Below, in pieces: positions 54,552 through 62,825 of a stretch of 64,000 bases of DNA (positions are counted from its first letter, which is position 1; each line of letters starts with the position of its first letter). Both the position numbers and the translations under genes were made by a program. The notes beneath the pieces were generated by a model. The model saw only the letters and a program-made list of their open reading frames with translations, searched no databases and had not been told where the DNA came from. The stretch comes from an uncultured Flavobacteriaceae bacterium. Its GTDB lineage: Bacteria > Bacteroidota > Bacteroidia > Flavobacteriales > Flavobacteriaceae. The stretch is taken from contig CANLQD010000001.1 of NCBI GenBank assembly GCA_947493175.1, positions 248,001-312,000 on the forward strand, in the 5' to 3' direction.

Positions 54552-56120
54552 ATGAAAACTCTTATGAAAAACAGTCTTAAATATCTTCCGTTATTATTGG
54601 CCGTGCTGTTTATCGGTTCTTGTGACAATGATGATGTAGTTCCGGAGTTCACGCTTCAAGAACCTTCCGACAAGGTAGCGTTTACTTCTACTTTTTCGGA
54701 TGAGTACCTGCTTTCCATGGAAACAGCCAGCAATATCGCCGAGCGATTGGTATGGAGTCCCGTTTCTTTCGGAGTGCCCACTGAAATAAGCTATCAGGTA
54801 CAATGGTCGACCACCGGAAATTTCGACGAAGACCGGGAAGATTTTGTTTCCGGAACGCTTTCCGAAACCAATTTTGCCGTCTCTGTGGGCACCCTAATGC
54901 AAATTGCAAAAAACGACTTGGGTTTGGACGAAGACCCGGGAACCGAGGCAGGGAACACGGGTACAATTCACTTTAGAATACGTGCCTTTGCAGGTACGGG
55001 CGAAGGACAAACGACCACAAGTTCTCTTTCCGACCCGGTGGCTTTGAACATTACACTCATCGAAACCGCCGAAGAAGGGGAGCCGGTTCCTAATTGCCCT
55101 TCCATTTGGGTAGTGGGCGCAGGCGCGGTAGATGCCGGTTGGAACTGGGACAGCCCCATCGAGTTTACCTGTGTTGATGATGTATTCAGCACCAACATCA
55201 ACTTGACCAACGATACGTTCCGATTTTTCCTCACCGAAGGTGACTGGACGAGCGGACAGAACTATCCTTATTATATTGGAGAAGGCTACACGATCGACGC
55301 CAACTTTGAGGATGCATTGGATGGTGACAACAATTTTAGATTCCTAGGCACTCCGGGCACATATCGCTTAACGGTAGACACCGTAAACAAAACCATTGTC
55401 TTAAGTGAGGCAACAGGGGAAACAGGTACTGGCGAGGAAGAGGAAGAGGAAGAAGCCCCTTCTGCAATGTTATATGTAGTGGGTAGCTTTTTGAACGCTA
55501 GTGGATATGGTGATGATTGGACTCCTGCCAATGCGGTACCGATTGCAGCATCTTCTGAAACCGGAACGGATTACGAAGGTTTTGTAAACATCGATGTCGA
55601 TGGCGCCCAGTACAAATTCTTGCCCACCAACGAAAGTTTTGATGGTGATTATGGAGATACCGGAGACACCGATGGTTCCTATAATGCAATGATCGAGCAA
55701 GATGATGAAGTAAACTGTGGCACACCAGACGGAACCGGTGGGTATTATTTGGTACGGGCCGATACTGAGGCACTTACCTACTCTCTTGAGAAAACGTCAT
55801 GGGCCGTAACTGGAAACGCAACTCCCCTGAGCTGGCCCGCGGGACCAGATGGTACGGCGGGGCAAGATCATGACATGGTATATGACCCTGCTTCAAAAAC
55901 TTGGTCGATTACCATAGACCTTGTTGCACAAGAAGCTCCCGACAACGGATTAAAGTTCAGGGCCAATGATGCATGGTCGCTCAACCTAGGGGATACCGAT
56001 GCAGATGGTTCCCTTCAATTCAATGGTACCAATATTACTATTCCCGAAGATGGAAACTACACCGTGACCCTAGACCTCAGCAATCCCAGGGCATACACTT
56101 ATTCTTTGGTTAAAAATTAA
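54552..56120 (+). CDS. susE: SusE/SusF-like starch-binding lipoprotein
   Basis: The 522-residue lipoprotein has a lipobox FIGSC (Cys24) and an N-terminal Ig-like SusE domain (FTLQEPSDKVAFTSTF, then LVWSPVSFG). Two or three beta-sandwich modules follow, with SIWVVGAGAVDAGWNWDSPIEF near residue 185 and LYVVGSFLNASGYGDDWTPANAV near residue 305. An acidic linker (about residue 293-303) separates them. Such modules bind starch on the cell surface. The gene lies 15 bases after susD and ends at a strong terminator. Confidence 0.87.
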   Translation: MKTLMKNSLKYLPLLLAVLFIGSCDNDDVVPEFTLQEPSDKVAFTSTFSDEYLLSMETASNIAERLVWSPVSFGVPTEISYQVQWSTTGNFDEDREDFVSGTLSETNFAVSVGTLMQIAKNDLGLDEDPGTEAGNTGTIHFRIRAFAGTGEGQTTTSSLSDPVALNITLIETAEEGEPVPNCPSIWVVGAGAVDAGWNWDSPIEFTCVDDVFSTNINLTNDTFRFFLTEGDWTSGQNYPYYIGEGYTIDANFEDALDGDNNFRFLGTPGTYRLTVDTVNKTIVLSEATGETGTGEEEEEEEAPSAMLYVVGSFLNASGYGDDWTPANAVPIAASSETGTDYEGFVNIDVDGAQYKFLPTNESFDGDYGDTGDTDGSYNAMIEQDDEVNCGTPDGTGGYYLVRADTEALTYSLEKTSWAVTGNATPLSWPAGPDGTAGQDHDMVYDPASKTWSITIDLVAQEAPDNGLKFRANDAWSLNLGDTDADGSLQFNGTNITIPEDGNYTVTLDLSNPRAYTYSLVKN

Positions 56121-56133
56121 GAATGAATTCAAT

Positions 56134-56161
56134 AAAAAGGGCTGTGTTTACAGCCCTTTTT
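56134..56161 (+). terminator. Intrinsic terminator after susE
   Basis: AAAAAGGGCTG (56134-56144) and CAGCCCTTTTT (56151-56161) form a perfect 11-base stem with a 6-base loop and a T tail. The next gene starts 15 bases later, so it may be read at a lower level than susCDE. Confidence 0.85.
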
Positions 56162-56175
56162 CAATACAGAGATCC

Positions 56176-59100
56176 ATGAAAAAAGTTATACTCCTAGGTT
56201 TTCTATTCCTTACCGGATTCTCCTATGCTCAGCAGCAAGAAGGTACATTCACCATAAATCCTTCAGCTTTTAACGAAGATGATGAGATTACGATTACCAT
56301 TTCAGGAATAGATCCTGCTCAATGGGGTGTTACGGATGTATACCTATGGGCTTGGTATTTTGATAGTCCCACTGCCTCGAACGCCATTAACTCCCCCACT
56401 AATGGGGAATGGGAAAATTCAGATGAGCGTCAAAAGATGACCGCAAACGGCGATGGATCCTTTAGCTTTACCCTGACCCCTACCACCTTTTACAATGCCA
56501 CAGGTATTGACCGTATAGGAATGCTGGTCAAAGCAAAAAGTGGTGCCGGTGATAAGAAAACACAAGACAATGTGGTATCGGTCGGTGCTTTTCAAGTTAC
56601 ATTGACCAGCCCCGCGCAAAACCCAACGGTTTTAGATTCGGGAGACGATTTGCTTATCGAGGCCTCCGCATCACTCGCGTCCGATTTTGTTCTCACAGCA
56701 AATGGCAGCGTTCTTAATAGCTCCAATACAGCAACAACCAATTATTCGTACAATGCAACGGCAATTATCGAAAACACTGCATTCGTACTAGAAACAACCA
56801 GTGGTGGAGAAACGATTACCACAACTTTTCAAGTAGTCATACGACCCGATGTACAGGAAGCCCCAGTGCCAAACGGACTATTGGACGGAATTAACTTTGA
56901 CCCAACGGACAATACCAAAGCCACCTTGGTATTTTATGCCCCTAACAAGGATTTCGTACATGTCATTGGGGATTTCAACAACTGGGTAATCGATGACGCC
57001 TATCTCATGCAAAAAGATCCTTCACAAGACCGTTTCTGGATCGAGCTAGCGGGACTTACCCCTCAGTTTGATCATTTGTTCCAATATGCGGTCGAATTTA
57101 ATCTTAAAGTCGCCGACCCCTACTCTACACTGATTTTAGATGGTTTTGGGAACGACTCGTTTATTGATTCAAGTACCTATCCAAATCTACCTGAATACCC
57201 TTCAGGACAGTCACAAGCCATAACGGTACTCCGTACCGGGGAAACACCTTATGTATGGCAAACGACCGACTTCGAGAAGCCTAAAAAGACCGACTTGGTC
57301 GTTTATGAACTCCTCATACGTGACTTCGATGAGCTGCATAGTTTTGATGCCGTCCAGGCCCGTTTGGATTATTTGGAGAACCTGGGCATAAACGCCATCG
57401 AATTGATGCCAGTAAACGAGTTCGATGGAAATGAAAGTTGGGGGTACAACCCATCCTTTCATATGGCCCTTGATAAATATTACGGCACCAAAAATGCCTT
57501 TAAATCATTTATAGACGCCTGTCACTCAAGGGGAATAGCCGTAATAGTAGACGTTGTTTACAATCATGCAACCGGGCAGCATCCATATTATCGCATGTGG
57601 AACACGGATAATGGAGGTACCGGCGGACAAGCATCCGCTGAGAACCCCTTCTTCAACCCTACGGCAACACACTCCTTTAGTGTTTTTAATGATTTTAACC
57701 ACCAACAACAGGCGACCAAAGATTACGTAAATCGTACGGTAACCTATTGGATCGAAGAATTTAACATAGACGGTATGCGCTGGGACCTTACGAAAGGATT
57801 CACACAAAATTGTACTGGTTCCGACGATGCCTGTACCAGTGCGACCCAGAACGACCGAATCGAAATACTGAAAGGCTATGCCGACAACCAATGGGTATCT
57901 GATCCCGATTTTTACGTAATCTTTGAACATCTTGGCGGTATTCAGGAAGAAAAACAATGGGCAGATTATCGACTGGATGAAGGCAAGGGAATTATGCTCT
58001 GGAACAAGCAGACCGACCCATATAACGAGGCCACGCTGGGATATCATGAAAGCGGAAAATCTAACTTCTCAGGCGTATCATATCAGCAAAAAGGTTTCGA
58101 TAACCCAGCAGCCGTGTCCTATATGGAAAGTCATGATGAAGAACGGCTCATGTTCAAAAACTTGGAATTTGGGAATGCCGAAGGGGACTACGACGTTACG
58201 ACCTTGAACACGGCATTGCAACGTATGCAAGCCGCCGGCGCCTTCTTTTTTACCGTTCCCGGACCAAAGATGATTTGGCAATTCGGTGAATTGGGCTATG
58301 ATGTTTCCATTGATTTTAATGGCAGGGTCGGAAACAAACCCATTCGGTGGGAGTATTTTGATGATCCCGCACGAAAGGCAATCTATGATTCTTGGGCCGA
58401 TTTGATTCGGCTAACGGTCAACGAACCTATTTTTGAGACAACCGATTTTTCCTTGGAACTCAGCAGCACGAACGGCCTTAAGAGCATACAGCTGACGAAT
58501 CCCGATGCTTCTGTCGATGATATTGAATATGTAACCATTATTGGCAATTTCGGCACTTCTCCCCAGAGCATCAATCCGTCTTTCCAGGAAATTGGGGTTT
58601 GGTATGAATTTTTGGAAGATAATTTAAAATACATTGTCACCGATACCGATAAAATGATCTCCTTACTACCAGGGGAATTCCGAATTTTCGGAAACAATCC
58701 ATCATCTTTTTTTCCTGATAACAACCCGCCGGATATGGATAATGACGGTGTCGTTGACTCGGATGACGTTTGCCCCGATACGCCTTTCGGCACTACGGTA
58801 GATGTTACAGGGTGTGAGATCTTTAGTCTTCCCACCGACAATTTTTCCATTAGTCTTTTTAGCGAAACCTGTAGGGCAAGCAACAACGGTAGTATATCCC
58901 TTGCAGCAAGGGAAAGTCTAGACTATACAGTGCTCCTAAGCGGCCTGCAGGAAGAAACCAAAACGTTTACTTCAGAGACCAGTTTTAACGACCTTTCGGC
59001 GGGCGATTATTCGATATGCGTTACCGTGGAAGGTGTCATGGACTATGAGCAATGTTTTGATGTAACGATTACGGAACCCGAGGATTTATCGGTAGTATCT

Positions 59101-59538
59101 AAGATCAATAGCGATTCCAAAAAAGTAACGCTCAATCTAAAGGGCGGAGACCGATACCTAATTAGTTTGAACGATGAGCTATACACTACCACACAAAACG
59201 AATACACCTTGAATTTAAATCCTGGCTCCAACAAATTGGTAGTCAAAACCGACAAGGATTGCCAAGGCAGCTATGAAGATACCATTGTGGTAGCATCAAA
59301 AGTATTTCTCTATCCAAACCCGATTACCAACAATCGATTGTTTATCTCCGTTGAACAAAAAGACAAATCAACGATTCGGCTAGAGCTGAGCACCTTGGAT
59401 GGCAAATTGGTCTTAACAGATAGTTATACCATCGTCAATGATGAAGTAGAAGTAGATACCTCGTCTTTAGCTGCGGGGGTTTATCTGGCAAGAATTGAAA
59501 TAGCAGAGGAAACAGTATTCTTTAAAATAGTAAAATAA
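56176..59538 (+). CDS. T9SS-secreted multidomain GH13 enzyme
   Basis: The 1120-residue enzyme has a signal peptide ending GFSYAQ, two N-terminal beta domains, a CBM48-like module (VHVIGDFNNWVIDDAYLMQ near residue 255), and a GH13 barrel with VVYNHATG near residue 457, GMRWDLTKG (nucleophile near 537), FEHLGG (acid/base near 584) and ESHDEE near 652. A calcium-binding thrombospondin-3-like segment (DNDGVVDSDDVCPD) follows near residue 855. The C-terminal T9SS type A sorting domain has VFLYPNPITNNRLFI near residue 1043. It resembles pullulanase or branching-type GH13 rather than plain amylase. It is probably the cell-surface or released enzyme that opens the polymer. Confidence 0.88.
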   Translation: MKKVILLGFLFLTGFSYAQQQEGTFTINPSAFNEDDEITITISGIDPAQWGVTDVYLWAWYFDSPTASNAINSPTNGEWENSDERQKMTANGDGSFSFTLTPTTFYNATGIDRIGMLVKAKSGAGDKKTQDNVVSVGAFQVTLTSPAQNPTVLDSGDDLLIEASASLASDFVLTANGSVLNSSNTATTNYSYNATAIIENTAFVLETTSGGETITTTFQVVIRPDVQEAPVPNGLLDGINFDPTDNTKATLVFYAPNKDFVHVIGDFNNWVIDDAYLMQKDPSQDRFWIELAGLTPQFDHLFQYAVEFNLKVADPYSTLILDGFGNDSFIDSSTYPNLPEYPSGQSQAITVLRTGETPYVWQTTDFEKPKKTDLVVYELLIRDFDELHSFDAVQARLDYLENLGINAIELMPVNEFDGNESWGYNPSFHMALDKYYGTKNAFKSFIDACHSRGIAVIVDVVYNHATGQHPYYRMWNTDNGGTGGQASAENPFFNPTATHSFSVFNDFNHQQQATKDYVNRTVTYWIEEFNIDGMRWDLTKGFTQNCTGSDDACTSATQNDRIEILKGYADNQWVSDPDFYVIFEHLGGIQEEKQWADYRLDEGKGIMLWNKQTDPYNEATLGYHESGKSNFSGVSYQQKGFDNPAAVSYMESHDEERLMFKNLEFGNAEGDYDVTTLNTALQRMQAAGAFFFTVPGPKMIWQFGELGYDVSIDFNGRVGNKPIRWEYFDDPARKAIYDSWADLIRLTVNEPIFETTDFSLELSSTNGLKSIQLTNPDASVDDIEYVTIIGNFGTSPQSINPSFQEIGVWYEFLEDNLKYIVTDTDKMISLLPGEFRIFGNNPSSFFPDNNPPDMDNDGVVDSDDVCPDTPFGTTVDVTGCEIFSLPTDNFSISLFSETCRASNNGSISLAARESLDYTVLLSGLQEETKTFTSETSFNDLSAGDYSICVTVEGVMDYEQCFDVTITEPEDLSVVSKINSDSKKVTLNLKGGDRYLISLNDELYTTTQNEYTLNLNPGSNKLVVKTDKDCQGSYEDTIVVASKVFLYPNPITNNRLFISVEQKDKSTIRLELSTLDGKLVLTDSYTIVNDEVEVDTSSLAAGVYLARIEIAEETVFFKIVK

Positions 59539-60245
59539 TGAAGAAGCTTAGAAATATAGCTATAGGGCTCATACTAATTAATTTTTTCATAGCATGCGGA
59601 GGAAGCGATGATGGTGATGATGGGGCACCCCCCGAGCCTACTGCACCGCCATCGGCAGCTTCCCTCGTATTTCCCGAAAACAATACCGAATGTAATGAAG
59701 GCACCATCCTATCTGAAACACAAAGCGAAATTACCTTTAGATGGAATGCTTCTGAAAACACCGACTCCTATACCGTAGCCCTAAAAAACCTAAGTACGGG
59801 AAACAGTCAAAACATTAATTCTACCGTGCCTGAAGTGGCCATCACCATCGATCGGGGCACACCCTATTCTTGGTCGGTAACCTCAAAAGCCGAAGGTACC
59901 AACATCATAGCGGAAAGTGCTGTTTGGAAATTTTATAATGCCGGTCTTGCCTTGGAAAACCATCCTCCCTTCCCCGCAGAAGCCTTGTTTCCGAATATCG
60001 GATCCAGCGTTCCCGCAGGCCCGATCGATTTGAGTTGGGAAGCAAATGATCTAGACCAAGACATCTCATCGTACGACTTATTACTAGATCAGAACAACCC
60101 ACCTACGACACTTTTGGAAACTACGGCCTCGAATAGCTTTACCTTTACGGGAGTTTCAGGAACCGTTTACTATTGGCGGGTAATCACTACCGACCAAGTG
60201 GGCAATGCTTCAACCTCTGAAGTATTTCAATTTAAGGTCGACTAA
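59538..60245 (+). CDS. Fibronectin-like surface lipoprotein of the alpha-glucan locus
   Basis: The 235-residue lipoprotein has a lipobox FFIAC (Cys20) followed by an acidic/glycine stretch (GGSDDGDDG) typical of surface export. Two fibronectin type III-like domains follow, the first with EITFRWNASENTDSYTVALKN and the second with IDLSWEANDLDQDISSYDLLLDQN. Its start overlaps the stop of the secreted GH13 gene by one base. No enzyme domain is present. Glycan binding or a scaffold role on the cell surface is inferred from context only. Confidence 0.72.
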   Translation: MKKLRNIAIGLILINFFIACGGSDDGDDGAPPEPTAPPSAASLVFPENNTECNEGTILSETQSEITFRWNASENTDSYTVALKNLSTGNSQNINSTVPEVAITIDRGTPYSWSVTSKAEGTNIIAESAVWKFYNAGLALENHPPFPAEALFPNIGSSVPAGPIDLSWEANDLDQDISSYDLLLDQNNPPTTLLETTASNSFTFTGVSGTVYYWRVITTDQVGNASTSEVFQFKVD

Positions 60246-60253
60246 AACCTGTT

Positions 60254-62107
60254 TTGATGCGATTTTTTCCCATCCTATTGACTTTTATGCTGTTAACGGG
60301 CTTCTTTGGCCGCGGACAGAAAACCCTTCGGGTAGAACCCCCGAACTGGTGGATCGGCATGTATCATAGTGAAATCGAATTACTTGTTTATGGAAAAGGA
60401 ATTGGGAATTATTCGACAACACTCGACCCCTATGAAGGAGTTCATCTAAAGGAGATAAAACTGGTACCCAATCAAAACTATCAATTCGTAACCTTGACAA
60501 TAGCCGATAGAGCAGCTCCGGGGGAGTTAACATTGCATTTCAAAAAAAGTGGGAGTCAACCTATTTCATACAAGTATCCTATTCTAAAGCGAAATCCGGA
60601 GAGAAGACAACTAAAAGGATTTGATACTTCCGATGCCATATACCTCATTACCCCCGATCGATTCGTAAATGGTAATCCCAAAAATGACAATATCGAAGGA
60701 TTAAAGGAAAAGGCAGACCGCTCTTTTAAGGGTGGCAGACATGGTGGGGATATTGAAGGCATGCTACAAAGTTTGGATTACATCAAGGACTTGGGTTTTA
60801 CCGCTATCTGGATGAATCCCATTTTAGAGAACGATATGCCCGAATATAGCTACCACGGTTATTCTACTACCGATTTTTACAAAGCCGACCCTCGATATGG
60901 AGATAACAGTGCTTTTAAGAATTTATGTGAGGAAGCCCGCAAAAAAGGAATGAAAGTGATCATGGATATGATAGCCAATCATTGCGGCCTAGAACATTGG
61001 TGGATGAAAGACCTACCCACGGAGGATTGGATCAACCAGTGGCCAGCATATACGGAGACCAACCACAAAAAAACCGTTATCCTGGACCCCTATGCGGCGA
61101 AGATAGATCGCAAACAATTTTTTGATGGCTGGTTCGTACCTACCATGCCCGATTTGAACCAACGAAATAGCTCCATGGCCAAGTATCTGATTCAAAATAC
61201 ACTATGGTGGATCGAATACACGGGAATTTCAGGTATAAGAATGGACACCTATCCTTATCCCGATATGCACTTTATGAGCGATTGGACCAAAGCGGTAATG
61301 ACCGAGTATCCAAATTTTAATATCGTTGGTGAAGAATGGGTGACCCGACCAACGATCGTTTCGTATTGGCAGGCTGGCAAAAAAAATGCGAATGGCTACA
61401 CTTCTTATCTAAAAAGTCTGATGGATTTCCCATTACAAAACGCATTGGTCACTTCCCTAAACAAAGAAAAAACCTGGGCTTCTTCATGGACCGATCTTTA
61501 TGAGACCCTAGGACAAGACTACTTGTATCCGGACCCTAGCAATTTGGTTGTCTTTCCCGACAATCACGACATGAGCCGTATTTATACGCAATTGAACGAG
61601 GATTTCGATAAGTTTAAAATGGCCTTGGTATATACCGCTACTGTAAGGGGCATTCCTCAAATATATTATGGTACAGAGGTTTTAATGAAGAATCCAGGCA
61701 CAACCGACCATGGTATCATCCGATCCGATTTTCCCGGTGGTTGGGAGGGAGACGCAACAAATGCTTTTACCGGCAAAGGATTGTCAGACCGCCAGAAAGA
61801 AGCACAGTTATTTGTAAAAAGGTTGATGAACTGGCGAAAAAAAACGCCTGTTGTACACCATGGCAAACTGATGCATTTCGCGCCTAAAAATCAAGACGAA
61901 ATTTATGTTGTATTCCGCTACGATGACCAAAACAAAATAATGATCGTATTCAGCAAAAATGAAAAAGAGGTTTCCTTGGATCTTGCACCCTATAAAGAGA
62001 TACTAGGAGCGGAATTCTCTGGCAGGGATATATTGAGCGGGAAAACCTACCAGACTTCAAATACACTACCTGTGAAGCCAAATAGCGTTATGGTCATCGA
62101 GCTGTAA
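60254..62107 (+). CDS. Neopullulanase/cyclomaltodextrinase-type GH13 enzyme (SusA-like)
   Basis: The 617-residue exported enzyme has a signal peptide ending FGRGQ. An N-terminal Ig-like cyclomaltodextrinase domain starts at LRVEPPNWWIGM. The GH13 barrel has DMIANHCG near residue 238, IRMDTYPY (nucleophile near 329), VGEEW (acid/base near 360), FPDNHD near 436 and the neopullulanase-type region V segment MPDLNQ near 298. A small C-terminal beta domain ends PVKPNSVMVIEL. It has no lipobox, so it is likely periplasmic and cuts imported maltooligosaccharides, like SusA. Confidence 0.9.
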   Translation: MMRFFPILLTFMLLTGFFGRGQKTLRVEPPNWWIGMYHSEIELLVYGKGIGNYSTTLDPYEGVHLKEIKLVPNQNYQFVTLTIADRAAPGELTLHFKKSGSQPISYKYPILKRNPERRQLKGFDTSDAIYLITPDRFVNGNPKNDNIEGLKEKADRSFKGGRHGGDIEGMLQSLDYIKDLGFTAIWMNPILENDMPEYSYHGYSTTDFYKADPRYGDNSAFKNLCEEARKKGMKVIMDMIANHCGLEHWWMKDLPTEDWINQWPAYTETNHKKTVILDPYAAKIDRKQFFDGWFVPTMPDLNQRNSSMAKYLIQNTLWWIEYTGISGIRMDTYPYPDMHFMSDWTKAVMTEYPNFNIVGEEWVTRPTIVSYWQAGKKNANGYTSYLKSLMDFPLQNALVTSLNKEKTWASSWTDLYETLGQDYLYPDPSNLVVFPDNHDMSRIYTQLNEDFDKFKMALVYTATVRGIPQIYYGTEVLMKNPGTTDHGIIRSDFPGGWEGDATNAFTGKGLSDRQKEAQLFVKRLMNWRKKTPVVHHGKLMHFAPKNQDEIYVVFRYDDQNKIMIVFSKNEKEVSLDLAPYKEILGAEFSGRDILSGKTYQTSNTLPVKPNSVMVIEL

Positions 62108-62156
62108 CAACTTTAATTTAAGGAAAGATTCCGGTTTATATTCTTGGCACCTGCCT

Positions 62157-62627
62157 TTAATGGACTGTTGAATCACGTTCCACTATCTGGGCACTTATGA
62201 TTTCGGTCGTGTAGGTTTCCTCGTCATAATCGACCTCACTTTCAACCCTTTCGATCAATAGCTGCGCGGCCACCTCACCCATTTTCTCCCCATGCTGCTC
62301 AACTGTGGTGAGCGTTGGCGTAGCGTATTTTGATAATATTCCGTTGGTGAAACCGATAAAAGAAATATCTTCTGGAATCCGTAATCCTTTTTTCTGGGCA
62401 GACCGCATACAGGAAATAGCAAAAATTTCATTGACACAGAGTACGGCATCAATCTGATGGTTTGCAAAAAAATCGTCTATGACCGCATCGTTCACCTCGG
62501 TATACGGCAATTTAAGAATCAAATCTTCATTCAAATCCAAACCATTATCCTTCAATGCCTTCCAATAACCCTCTGCACGCTTCTTGCTCACATTAAAGTA
62601 GTTTTCAGTAGTCACTTCGGTCCACAT
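62157..62627 (-). pseudogene. Truncated LacI family regulator (C-terminal remnant)
   Basis: The 156-residue frame is the last part of a LacI regulator. IPEDISFIGFTNGILSKYATPTLTTVEQHG aligns with residues 276-305 of the LacI protein at 48448, and both end in ERDST. The fragment corresponds to about residues 190-347. The helix-turn-helix and half of the sensor domain are missing. An in-frame stop at 62642-62640 lies six codons before the first Met, so no longer product can be made. Beyond this point the DNA becomes AT-rich and unrelated. The break is best explained by insertion or deletion at about 62640. Confidence 0.8.
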
Positions 62628-62825
62628 TTTGCATTGTTCTTAAAGATTTACTTCCTCGACTTTTGTTTAAAAACCTGATTAGGCACAAAATTCCAATCTC
62701 ACTTATTCTTACTAAATTTAAATTTTTTCCTATAATACTAAAAGTAAATTCTTTAGCAACAATGAATTTTTATTTTCTATACAAATCCTGTATCGCCTGT
62801 TAAAAGTGAAGTATATCCTTTGAAT

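Noticed and set aside
62762..62803. A 13-codon ORF just before lanC encoding MNFYFLYKSCIAC, considered as a lanthipeptide precursor
   Set aside because: It has two Cys but is far too short to hold a leader and core, has only one Ser and no Thr, and such short frames are common by chance in AT-rich DNA.
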